A stretch of 64,000 nt of DNA from Saprospiraceae bacterium (GTDB lineage: Bacteria > Bacteroidota > Bacteroidia > Chitinophagales > Saprospiraceae): positions 806,001 through 870,000 of the forward strand of contig JADJJL010000007.1 of assembly GCA_016710265.1 (NCBI GenBank). Direction: 5' to 3'. Of the stretch, positions 9,400-17,537 are shown one piece after another. Every line of letters begins with the position of its first letter. The stretch's first letter is position 1. The translations under genes and the position numbers were made by a program. A model generated the notes under the pieces. The model was not told the DNA's origin and did no database searches. It worked only from the letters and a program-made list of their open reading frames with translations.

Positions 9400-9426
9400 A
9401 AAGATTATTTTTTATGAATAATCTTT
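9400..9426 (+). terminator. Weak AT-rich hairpin after rpsP
   Basis: AAAGATTATT (9400-9409) pairs perfectly with AATAATCTTT (9417-9426). It sits 15 bases after the rpsP stop, as a terminator would, but has almost no GC pairs and no T-run after the stem. Confidence 0.3.
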
Positions 9427-9532
9427 AGGAATCACATCATGGAAAGTTTAATTCTAACGTTCATAATGAATGAGCCTGAAAGGATTCAATTTCTTTCGGG
9501 CATTATCTTTTAAACAAAGCAAACCAAATAAA

Positions 9533-10918
9533 ATGCAACAAGAACTCGAACTAGATTACAAAGAAAGACTCCAGGCTGTCGCAGAGGTGATTCAAAGTTC
9601 TGATGAATTAGCAGCTTACCTGGAGGAAGAAACTCCAGAGTTGTACAAGGTTTTGCAAGAAGCTTACGAACCTTTGGTTTCAGAAATTTATGAGGAAGTT
9701 GCCACCGACCATCCATTACAAATACTTGCTTTGGAAACGGTTTTGTTGAATCCATTTTTTGAAGGTTTGTTTTTACCTCGAATTTTAGGTTATAGTGTGT
9801 TGAGAGGTGAAATCAACGATTTGGTAAAATACAGCAGACCACAGGAACATTTTAAAGAAGTGTTGGTAGCCATTGCCAATTCAACCAATTTTGATGTCAT
9901 CAAACAACGAATAGGTCAGACCGTGCAATTGGGATTTTCCTTGAGCAGTGATATTTGGTTGGCTTCTTTATTGGATCGCATTGAGAACAAGAAAGTAAAA
10001 TCTTTTTTACAAAGCATGATCATCGATCGTTTTAGAGATCCAAAAGAAAGACTTACTTTTTTTCAGCGATATAAAAAACAGTTTTCACATTACAATTACC
10101 TCACGTGCAGTTTTCCAAACTCAATTGGTGAATTAAAAGTAGAAGAAGAAACTTTAAGAACATTCTTATTAAATAGAATATCAAATAATCTCCCTCATCA
10201 CAATTATATTCCTGCTCTGTTGGAATTAATCAATAGAAAAGAATTCTTCAGAGAAGCAGAATTTCTTGAAGTCATTTCGATTGTTGGTAATTTCATTGAT
10301 TTAGGCAATGAAGGCAATGAGCAATTGGCAAAAGTGATCAATCAAAACAGAAGCAATGTCTTCAACGGCATGTATTTTGCATTTCTTAGGAAGAGCCACA
10401 AAGATGGCATCGTCTTCGGTCCAAAAGCAGAAATGAAATTTTATCAAATGTTGGATAAATCGGTGACCGATGATTTGTTAAAATATTATCGCTTGTTGGA
10501 AACCATTCATTCCAAAGGATTTGTTCATGAAGACTCACTAGACGCCGTCAGTGCATTTTACGGGCAATACGAAGGAATGTCCATCAACAATGAATGTATC
10601 CGATTAAATCTATTGCAACAATTCAGAAATGTCGTTGAAAATTTGACTGAACCGGAATACCATTCCTATATTGAAATCAGCCGCACATTTGCCATGTACA
10701 TGAATATTTTTGACAATTCATCGTTTAACAACGAGTTAAAAGTAATGGGTATGGTGTACGTTCGCAAATTATTGGAATTTTACCAAGATAAGAGATCTAA
10801 AGAATACCAGGATGTCAAAAAATTTGTTTGCTCAGCTTTTGTTGAATATGAGTTTTTGACCGAAAAAGAATTGACCGAATTATTTAAGGTGAAAAGGAAA
10901 ATCAAAGTAGAGGAATAG
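9533..10918 (+). CDS. Conserved hypothetical alpha-helical protein
   Basis: 461 residues from ATG 9533 (another ATG at 9470 would add a non-conserved-looking 21 residues; I prefer 9533, where the helical pattern MQQELELDYKERLQAVAEVI begins). No signal peptide or membrane segment; Glu/Leu/Lys-rich and helical throughout, with a charged C-terminus (KVKRKIKVEE). I do not recognise the family. It lies alone between rpsP and an outer-membrane protein gene; cytoplasmic location is inferred. Confidence 0.75.
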   Translation: MQQELELDYKERLQAVAEVIQSSDELAAYLEEETPELYKVLQEAYEPLVSEIYEEVATDHPLQILALETVLLNPFFEGLFLPRILGYSVLRGEINDLVKYSRPQEHFKEVLVAIANSTNFDVIKQRIGQTVQLGFSLSSDIWLASLLDRIENKKVKSFLQSMIIDRFRDPKERLTFFQRYKKQFSHYNYLTCSFPNSIGELKVEEETLRTFLLNRISNNLPHHNYIPALLELINRKEFFREAEFLEVISIVGNFIDLGNEGNEQLAKVINQNRSNVFNGMYFAFLRKSHKDGIVFGPKAEMKFYQMLDKSVTDDLLKYYRLLETIHSKGFVHEDSLDAVSAFYGQYEGMSINNECIRLNLLQQFRNVVENLTEPEYHSYIEISRTFAMYMNIFDNSSFNNELKVMGMVYVRKLLEFYQDKRSKEYQDVKKFVCSAFVEYEFLTEKELTELFKVKRKIKVEE

Positions 10919-10992
10919 TTTTGATTTGAATATTCTGTGCTCGAAATAATTAAGTTTAGCAACATTCGATTTGATCCAACGTTTTAAGAACT

Positions 10993-11592
10993 ATGATCAG
11001 AATCATCTTTGCAATTACCATCTTCATTTTTTCTTTACAATCAGGCTTTAGCCAAGATAGATTTTTTTATGGTGGACTGAAAGCCGGTATAAATTTTTCA
11101 CAAATAGATGGTGACGATGCACTCGGTTATGATAAAATCGGTTTACAAAGTGGAATTACCGGAGGATTTAGTTTGGGAGGAATTAAAGAATTGCAAATTG
11201 AGTTTCTGTATAGTTTAAGAGGATCGAGATCAACTAAAAACGATACAGCCAATGTTAAAATCAATCTTCACTATATTGAAATACCGGTCATCTTTTGTCT
11301 TAATGATTGGCTGATCGAAGAAGAAAATGACAGCTATTACCGATTAATTTTTCAAGGTGGATTGTCCACTGGTTTTTTGATTAATTCAACCAGTACCAGG
11401 GCAGAGCATGATTTTAAAAAACTGGATATCAGTTGGTTACTAGGCGTTCAATATCAAGTTACCAAAAACATTGGAATTTATGGGAGATACACTTCTTCCT
11501 TCACCCCAATTTATAAATACATGAGGTCTGGACAAGAGATTAAAATGATTAGTTATTTTATATCTTTGGGCCTTAATTACAGATTTAACTAG
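10993..11592 (+). CDS. Outer-membrane beta-barrel protein (PorT/OMP_b-brl type)
   Basis: 199 residues with signal peptide (IFAITIFIFSLQSGFSQ) then GGLKAGINFSQIDGDD, the typical opening of the small Bacteroidota outer-membrane barrels, followed by about eight amphipathic strands (LQIEFLYSLRGSR, HYIEIPVIFC, YRLIFQGGLSTGFLI, IGIYGRYTSSF) and a terminal strand YFISLGLNYRFN. Function is probably structural or small-solute related; nothing more specific can be read. Six bases separate it from the next gene, so they are likely cotranscribed. Confidence 0.85.
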   Translation: MIRIIFAITIFIFSLQSGFSQDRFFYGGLKAGINFSQIDGDDALGYDKIGLQSGITGGFSLGGIKELQIEFLYSLRGSRSTKNDTANVKINLHYIEIPVIFCLNDWLIEEENDSYYRLIFQGGLSTGFLINSTSTRAEHDFKKLDISWLLGVQYQVTKNIGIYGRYTSSFTPIYKYMRSGQEIKMISYFISLGLNYRFN

Positions 11593-11598
11593 TCCCTT

Positions 11599-12090
11599 AT
11601 GAATCAAATTTTGTTATTTTCCTTTGCAGTGATTTTCCTTTCTGCCTGCCAAGGCAAAAGCAACTCTAAAAGCTCCGAGACGAAAGTCGTCAATCGTGCT
11701 GCTGAAATAAACCCATTGAACCCTGAAGCAGTCTCTGAATTAAATCGCAGTTGTACCAGCATTGACGTGATTTCTTTAAGAAAAGAAGTCAATGCGAGCA
11801 TGAGCTTTTCAAACGCACAGGCCATCCAATATGTGATTTCATTTATAACTGACGAAAAAGGGATACTTACAGTGTGCCAACCAGATGCACATTTGGTTTT
11901 CTTAAAGAATGGAGACATCACACACGAGGCTGACATTTATTACACCGGAACTTGCAATGCTATTGCATGGACAGAAGGTGGAAAAATGTCCAACGTCAAT
12001 AAATTAAGTCCTGAAGGAATCGATTTTTTCAAAAATTTCTTGAAACCTAGGAATCCCAATCCACCGGATTCTGCAACTCAGCAAAAATAA
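11599..12090 (+). CDS. Putative lipoprotein
   Basis: 163 residues. The signal sequence ends in the lipobox LSAC (Cys near 17), followed by a Ser/Lys-rich linker, so a lipid-anchored envelope protein is predicted. The globular part (about 45-150) has three Cys residues besides the lipobox one (CTSID, LTVCQ, TGTCNA) and no family I recognise. It starts six bases after the preceding barrel gene, which suggests a two-gene unit. Confidence 0.75.
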   Translation: MNQILLFSFAVIFLSACQGKSNSKSSETKVVNRAAEINPLNPEAVSELNRSCTSIDVISLRKEVNASMSFSNAQAIQYVISFITDEKGILTVCQPDAHLVFLKNGDITHEADIYYTGTCNAIAWTEGGKMSNVNKLSPEGIDFFKNFLKPRNPNPPDSATQQK

Positions 12091-12141
12091 ATAAACTTTA
12101 GACCCTTGTAGCTTGTCTATATTGCATTAAAAGTCAAAGCT

Positions 12142-13395
12142 ATGATTGAGTCCTTTTTTATGATGGAGTCTGGCATTAGGGCTGCACTTGCTTCTATCAT
12201 GGTGGGAGGATTGTGCGGATTACTTGGATGTTTTATCGTACTTCGTAATATGTCCTTAATCGGAGACGCGCTTTCTCATTCTATCTTACCCGGTATTGTG
12301 GTTGCATTCATGCTGTTTGGTTACTCGACCACTGCATTTTTTATAGGATCGGTCATTGCAGGATTGATCGCAGCTCTTTTAATCACCCTACTTCAAAATT
12401 ATATAAGGGTAAAAAATGATGCAGCGATAGGGATTATATTCACTTTCATGTTTTCGATGGGAGTTATTGGCATCAGTTGGCTTTCCAACAGCGAAGGCGT
12501 GCATCTTGATTTAAAAGACTTTTTATTTGGGAATGTTTTGGCGGTAGAAACCGAAGAATTGGTAATTTCTGCCATCATGTCTGCGGTTGTAATCATATTA
12601 ATGATCACTATATACAGAGGTTTATTCACCACCTCTTTTCAATCCGATATTGCTGCCACTTTAGGTTTTAGCAGTCATAAGATCCATTATGTGATGATGT
12701 TTATGCTATCTCTCGTTGTTGTTGCATCCATCCGCAGTGTAGGGGTCATCTTAGTGGTTGCAATGCTCATCACTCCAGCTTCTGCAGCATTGTTGATCTC
12801 AGACAGATTACCCAAAGTCCTCATTAGCTCTTCACTTATAGGGATGATTTCAGCTTTTAGCGGATTACTAATTTCCATCGTGCTCGATACACCACCCGGA
12901 CCTTCCATGGCCGTGGTGACCACCTTTTTCTATTTGCTTGTTGTACTTTTTGCTCCAACCAGAGGCTTGATTCCTGTGTGGAGATCCAGACAAAAACAAG
13001 AAATGAGAGTGGTGATTGAAGACATTCTCAAAAGACTAGGTTCTGAAAAAAATGGAGAGTCCATGACCCTTGAAGAACTAAAATCCAGATTGGGACATTC
13101 TAGTAAAGTGTTGCAAAAATGGCTGCAAAAGATGAAAAAATTGGGACTGATTGATCAGATCCAAAACCAAATAGTCTTAACAGAATCAGGTCGCTTAAGA
13201 GGAAATCAATTGGTGAGGGCGCATAGATTATGGGAGACTTTTCTTGTGGAAGAACTGGGTCTTGCCCCTGATCAAATACACGAAGATGCAGAAAGAGTGG
13301 AGCATCATCTAAGCGATGAAGAAATCAATGAGGTGGATGATAGTTTGGGATTTCCGGAAAAAGATCCTCATGGATCTCCGATTCCGAGGATTTAA
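12142..13395 (+). CDS. Metal ABC transporter permease (Zn/Mn/Fe type) fused to a DtxR/MntR-like regulator domain
   Basis: 417 residues. Residues 1-~285 are an ABC-3 permease with about eight or nine membrane helices (AALASIMVGGLCGLLGCFIV, NMSLIGDALSHSILPGIV, ITPASAALLISDRLP), as in ZnuB/TroC/MntB. Residues ~290-345 look like a winged HTH (MTLEELKSRLG, VLQKWLQKMKKLGLI), and ~350-417 match the DtxR/MntR metal-binding and dimerisation domain (VRAHRLWETFLVEELG, HEDAERVEHHLSDEEINEV, DPHGSPIP). A transporter carrying its own metal sensor is suggested. No ATPase or binding-protein gene is next to it. The last four bases overlap the stop of the convergent gene. Confidence 0.93.
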   Translation: MIESFFMMESGIRAALASIMVGGLCGLLGCFIVLRNMSLIGDALSHSILPGIVVAFMLFGYSTTAFFIGSVIAGLIAALLITLLQNYIRVKNDAAIGIIFTFMFSMGVIGISWLSNSEGVHLDLKDFLFGNVLAVETEELVISAIMSAVVIILMITIYRGLFTTSFQSDIAATLGFSSHKIHYVMMFMLSLVVVASIRSVGVILVVAMLITPASAALLISDRLPKVLISSSLIGMISAFSGLLISIVLDTPPGPSMAVVTTFFYLLVVLFAPTRGLIPVWRSRQKQEMRVVIEDILKRLGSEKNGESMTLEELKSRLGHSSKVLQKWLQKMKKLGLIDQIQNQIVLTESGRLRGNQLVRAHRLWETFLVEELGLAPDQIHEDAERVEHHLSDEEINEVDDSLGFPEKDPHGSPIPRI

Positions 13396-13727
13396 TTTGA
13401 CCGATAGTTGGCCCAGAATTTTCGGATTTTTAAATAATCAAAATCTTTTTCATGACGATACGCCTCTTTTTCAAAAGAGATTTTTCTGTAAGCCATGTCT
13501 GAGTTATTACCTTTTAATTTGTAGTAAATAAATTCAGAGATGTACAGGATATAGAAAATGATCACTGCATATTCTATTTGTTGCCGAAAATGAATTTTCT
13601 CATGGTTGATCAGGATCTGATCGTGCACCATTAATGGATTTCTGATCAGAATAAAGGGCCACAGACAGATGGCTTCCACTTTTCGCAGGTTGAAAAATAC
13701 AAAAAAAGCTTTGGCTACGAAAATCAT
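13392..13727 (-). CDS. Small membrane protein with HEXXH motif (possible minimal metallopeptidase)
   Basis: 111 residues: an N-terminal hydrophobic piece, the motif INHEKIHFRQQIE (HEXXH, residues about 42-46), a membrane helix (AVIIFYILYISEFIYY), then AYRKISFEKEAYRHEKD, whose Glu could be a third zinc ligand as in M48/M56-type peptidases. The protein is far shorter than those families, and function is inferred from the motif alone. It follows cvpA by 27 bases on the same strand and overlaps the permease stop by four bases. Confidence 0.75.
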   Translation of the reverse strand: MIFVAKAFFVFFNLRKVEAICLWPFILIRNPLMVHDQILINHEKIHFRQQIEYAVIIFYILYISEFIYYKLKGNNSDMAYRKISFEKEAYRHEKDFDYLKIRKFWANYRSN

Positions 13728-13754
13728 ATGCAGTCCAATAAAAGAAAATAAATT

Positions 13755-14291
13755 CTATTGTTGGCCTTCATCGATTTTATCCATGGCCTTTTGGGTTCTG
13801 TCCCAGAATTCACTAAAAAATGGTTTGATCGATGAAAAAACTTCCTTGCTCACTTCCGGCATTTTCTGTAATACGGGATAGGTGATAGACTGTTCTTTGG
13901 TGGCAGGACTAATAAACCTTACCTGATCCAAAAACCAAATCAATGAACTAAAGATGACCAGTGTCATAAACCCGGCTACTACCCCACCCGCCATTTTATT
14001 AAAAATATTGAGGTGGATGGTTTCGAGGACGTTTTCCAATCCATGCCCAATCATCCGAATGGCAATCATCACCAAAATAAAAGTCAATGCAAAACCAAGG
14101 ATGATGGTGATTCTTGGATCTGTTTTAAGCAATTTTTCTAAGAGCGAAATCATTAAAAATGAAAACCTCAAAGTAACCAAAAGGGCAATTAAAATGGACA
14201 ATACACCAAATACGGTCTTAAGGATTCCTTTTGTAAAACCTAGGTAAAAACTCGCTCCTACCAATATCAAACAAACAATATCTAATACCAT
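13755..14291 (-). CDS. CvpA family inner-membrane protein
   Basis: 178 residues with four membrane helices at about 1-28, 31-50, 63-85 and 103-125, and a soluble C-terminal tail. The N-terminus MVLDIVCLILVGASFYLGFTKG followed by KTVFGVLSILIAL is typical of the CvpA/colicin V production family, whose exact role is unsettled (envelope integrity, septation). It heads a two-gene minus-strand unit with the HEXXH mini-protein. Confidence 0.85.
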   Translation of the reverse strand: MVLDIVCLILVGASFYLGFTKGILKTVFGVLSILIALLVTLRFSFLMISLLEKLLKTDPRITIILGFALTFILVMIAIRMIGHGLENVLETIHLNIFNKMAGGVVAGFMTLVIFSSLIWFLDQVRFISPATKEQSITYPVLQKMPEVSKEVFSSIKPFFSEFWDRTQKAMDKIDEGQQ

Positions 14292-14563
14292 TTTAGAAAA
14301 CTATTTTGAGTGATTAATTTAATAACGTATGATCCGAGAAAATGTCAAACAAGGCTTAAAGATATCATTATTATTAAATCGCCAGATAAATTTTATACAA
14401 AATTAGTTGAAACACGCTTCTATTGTTTTTTATACATTTGTTACATTATTTGAAATTAGTTTTAGAAAACTTTTAAAATTGTACTTTATACTTGTTCAAT
14501 TGATTTAAGTGGAATACAAATGAACCTTCATTTTAATAAAAATAGTTTTTAGAATTAAAACTC

Positions 14564-15508
14564 ATGCTCGAGAAAAATTTGTACTTCGTTTTATGGATCC
14601 TCTTTTTATTTTCTTGCAGAAAGCAGGAGTCTGTATTATTTTACAAGTATCAATCCAATGTCGAAGACGAATTGACAAGCATCCATTTTACAGATGAAAA
14701 AAACGGAATCGCCGTAGGTGGAAACACCTGGAAAAGGGGCATTAAATTGAGCACATCGGATGGAGGAAATCATTGGAGCAGAGATTCATTGTATGACAAA
14801 CAGTTGTTTGCCTTGTGCAAATCAAGCACTCCACAAGAATTTTTTGCAGCAGGTATTGATCAGCGCTTGTATCAATTTTCAATTCAACATAGCCAAATTT
14901 CCAAATTTGGTGATTATGCCTTTTATCGTGGTATGACTGCATTAAAACAAAATAAAATTATTCTTGTAGGAGGTGAATCCTTTGGTACCGGTTATATCCA
15001 TCAGTTGGATCCGCATACTTTGGCATTCAGTAATCTATTATCATTGCCTCGTGAATTGGATGTCATAGTTTCTTTTGACAGTCTGCGAATGATCGTTGCA
15101 GGTTGGGGAATCTTATTGTCTAGTGAGGATGGAGGGCAAAGTTGGGATAGTACTTTTTTACATGAGCATTGGAGGGATTTACACACTTTCGATCAAGAAA
15201 GTGCGGTAGCTGTTGGAATCAACGGGAGCATCATCATGACGCGTGATTCCGGTAAAAATTGGGCCCATTTAAGAAAAGGGAACAGCATTTTTGTAACAGA
15301 TCTGCCTCTCAGATGCATTGCCTTTAAAAATCATTTGGAAGGAATTGCAGCGGGCGAAAATGGCATTGTGATTAAGACCAGAGATGGTGGTAAAACATGG
15401 CTTGAATTAGAAGATCTCCCCGAAATTAATTATTTGGATATTTTTATACAAGGCAGTTCTTATTGGCTTTGTGGGTCTGAGGGTGTGATTATTAGGATTG
15501 AAGAATGA
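14564..15508 (+). CDS. YCF48/BNR-type beta-propeller lipoprotein
   Basis: 314 residues. Lipobox FLFSC near residue 18 places it in the envelope. The rest is a six-to-seven-bladed propeller of the photosystem-stability-factor (YCF48) type with repeats of the pattern GNTWKRG...STSDGGNHW, WGILLSSEDGGQSW, NGSIIMTRDSGKNW and NGIVIKTRDGGKTW. In non-photosynthetic Bacteroidota such proteins are common and of unknown role. The 273 bases upstream, divergent from cvpA, are AT-rich with no clear signal. Confidence 0.85.
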   Translation: MLEKNLYFVLWILFLFSCRKQESVLFYKYQSNVEDELTSIHFTDEKNGIAVGGNTWKRGIKLSTSDGGNHWSRDSLYDKQLFALCKSSTPQEFFAAGIDQRLYQFSIQHSQISKFGDYAFYRGMTALKQNKIILVGGESFGTGYIHQLDPHTLAFSNLLSLPRELDVIVSFDSLRMIVAGWGILLSSEDGGQSWDSTFLHEHWRDLHTFDQESAVAVGINGSIIMTRDSGKNWAHLRKGNSIFVTDLPLRCIAFKNHLEGIAAGENGIVIKTRDGGKTWLELEDLPEINYLDIFIQGSSYWLCGSEGVIIRIEE

Positions 15509-15880
15509 AGGAACGGTGCGAAGCAAACTCGCCGAGCTAGGCGAGTTAGTGAAGGAATGGTGCATGAAGGAACGTTGCGAAGCAAACTCGCCGAACTAGG
15601 CGAGTTAGTTCCTGAACCGAGCTGAAATGCAGCTCGGCGAGTAATAAAACAATCGGACTAGTCGAGTTAATGACTGAACCACGTTGTTAACCAACGTGGA
15701 TTAGAACCGAGCTGATAACCCCGCCAAGCATGCTTGGGGACACGCAGCTCGGCAGGTTGTAAATCAATTAGACTAGTTGAGTTAGTTACTGAACCGCGTT
15801 GCTTAACCAACCCAGAATTGCCGAGCTTATAACCTCGTCAAGCAGGCTTGGGAACGTCAGCGGTAGGTAGTTTATCAATT
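15506..15880 (+). repeat. Tandem hairpin array
   Basis: A 45-base unit containing GCAAACTCGCCGA and CTAGGCGAGTTAGT occurs at 15506-15550 and again at 15565-15609 with two mismatches. A second, longer unit beginning CTGAACC recurs at about 15612, 15674 and 15789 with diverging copies. Perfect stems: CCGAGCTG/CAGCTCGG (15617-15624 with 15630-15637), CCACGTTG/CAACGTGG (15679-15686 with 15692-15699), and CCGAGCTG/CAGCTCGG (15707-15714 with 15745-15752) enclosing the palindrome CCAAGCATGCTTGG (15724-15737). First part of the 813-base gap before the pirin gene. Confidence 0.8.
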
Positions 15881-15906
15881 AATATTTTACTGAACCTAAC
15901 ATAAAG

Positions 15907-16055
15907 ATTCTTACTTTCTTTTGGCCGCAAAAGAAAGTAAGCAAAGAAAACTCGTCACAAAAAAAGGCGATCACGCCGATGGCGTGACCAGGTTTTCCGA
16001 GCGGGCGCTTCGCTGGATTTCCCGCTCTACTAACCTTTCGCTGGTTTTTTGTGAC
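15907..16055 (+). repeat. Hairpin-headed interspersed repeat, subfamily B, copy 2
   Basis: Nearly identical to 3931-4094 and in the same orientation. Head inverted repeat 15910-15923 with 15928-15941, body bounded by GTCACAAAAAA (15954-15964) and TTTTTTGTGAC (16045-16055). Lacks the extra CCCCAAG/CTTGGGG hairpin of copy 1. Confidence 0.85.
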
Positions 16056-16169
16056 AATCCAAAATATGTTAAATATTTAATGAACTCAAAGAACCTATTT
16101 GGCAGATTTTATGATGCTGCAAACGTCATTTCGCGGAGTTTAATACTCTAAAAGCGTACCTCATCATTT

Positions 16170-16321
16170 TCAAATTGACTAATTTACTAATCAAATATTC
16201 CCATTTTCATGGCGCCAAATGCAGAATTTATAATGCCTTTGGCGTCACAGGTTCTGCCGTAGGCGTTACGTCGCTGCACTCCGCATTTTCACATTTTCAC
16301 ATTTTCAAATTATCAAATTTC
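16170..16321. repeat. Degenerate repeat remnant with TTTTCA-type simple repeats
   Basis: Last part of the gap before the pirin gene. GGCGTCACAGGTTCTGCCGTAG here resembles the GGCGTGACCAGGTTCTCCGAG core of the subfamily B repeats, and it is flanked by repeated CACATTTTCACATTTTCAAATTATC-like sequence on the right and TTTTCAAATTGACTAATTTAC-like sequence on the left. Probably a decayed relative; no gene is visible. Confidence 0.45.
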
Positions 16322-17461
16322 CTAAGCACCCTCTTCATATTTCCCATCAGCGTGTCTTGCAAATCTTCCTTCATTCCGATCATGCACTTGATCGTATCTG
16401 CTCCATGGCCAACCGCCAAATTTAGTGGCGTGAAAATCATCAAATGCCTGTTGGATTTCTTGTTTGGTGTTCATCACAAAAGGACCGTATTGGATGATGG
16501 GTTCATTGATGGGTCTACCTTGAAGAATTAATATTTTACATTCTGTGGATCCGCTTTTTAGTTCGAGGTCGACAGTCGATTCTGCGTATGCAGAATGATA
16601 TTTTGGGATAGTTGTGCCGTTGGCTGTCAACTGTTCCCCAATATAAAAATAAACCATTCGATTAACTCCTTCTGATGCTTTGGGAATTTTAAAACTAGTA
16701 TTTGGGTCCATTCTAATATTGTAGATAGCGACTTCATTGCCAGGATCAGATGCCCAAGAATTGGGTGGCGGCGCAGGTGCAGAAGCGCCATTTAATTGGC
16801 CGGCCATAATTTCAATTTCAGTCAATCGGTTTTGAGAATCTGCCAATTTAATTTTTGGAATACTGCTACCCCACAACATTTTAAAATGAGGATCCACCAT
16901 TTTATTTCTCTTTGGTAGATTCAACCAAATCTGGAAAAGCTCCAAAGGATTGTCTTCGTCCTTTTTTAAAAGTGGAAACATTTCAGAATGTTGAACTCCC
17001 TTACCGGCAGTCATCCATTGCACATCACCTTCGCCGTATCGACCTGAAGCACCCATGCTGTCTGCGTGATCCACCATCCCTTTTCTGACCACAGTAATTG
17101 TTTCAAATCCTCTGTGAGGGTGTCCCGGGAAACCAGGTACTTTTTTACCATGGTACATTCTCCATCCATCTTTGATGATAAAATCATCACCTAGCGTTCT
17201 TCCTTTTAGGGAGCTTACCGGACCTAATTCATCATTTCCTTTTGGAAAAAAATCTTCATGATGCACACAAAATAAAAAGGGATCCATGGTATCCCAGTTG
17301 AAACCCATGGGTTTAATATCTCTGATTGGATTTTTAAAAGTCGGTTCGCTGATGTCTTCAATAATATTGACATTTCGACTGTTGGATAAGCCCAACCATG
17401 CTAAAACACCCACTGAAACTTTAGTTACAAAACCCCTTCTGCTTCTTTTTTCCAATTCCAT
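16322..17461 (-). CDS. Pirin family protein with Tat-type leader
   Basis: 379 residues. The N-terminus RSRRGFVTKVSVGVLAWLGL is a twin-arginine-type leader, unusual because most pirins are cytoplasmic. The bicupin follows: GHPHRGFETITVVRKG, then VQWMTAGKGVQHSEMF with the metal-binding His/His/His/Glu set, and a C-terminal pirin domain (about 220-325, PKYHSAYAESTVDLEL, ILQGRPINEPIIQYGPFVMN). Known pirins bind iron or other metals; some have quercetinase activity. The substrate and periplasmic location are inferred. Confidence 0.9.
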   Translation of the reverse strand: MELEKRSRRGFVTKVSVGVLAWLGLSNSRNVNIIEDISEPTFKNPIRDIKPMGFNWDTMDPFLFCVHHEDFFPKGNDELGPVSSLKGRTLGDDFIIKDGWRMYHGKKVPGFPGHPHRGFETITVVRKGMVDHADSMGASGRYGEGDVQWMTAGKGVQHSEMFPLLKKDEDNPLELFQIWLNLPKRNKMVDPHFKMLWGSSIPKIKLADSQNRLTEIEIMAGQLNGASAPAPPPNSWASDPGNEVAIYNIRMDPNTSFKIPKASEGVNRMVYFYIGEQLTANGTTIPKYHSAYAESTVDLELKSGSTECKILILQGRPINEPIIQYGPFVMNTKQEIQQAFDDFHATKFGGWPWSRYDQVHDRNEGRFARHADGKYEEGA

Positions 17462-17537
17462 ACCCGACGAATTAAACTAATTAATTAATAAAAGGTCAAA
17501 TGCTGTGATTTAAACTTCAAAACTAAAAAACAAAATT

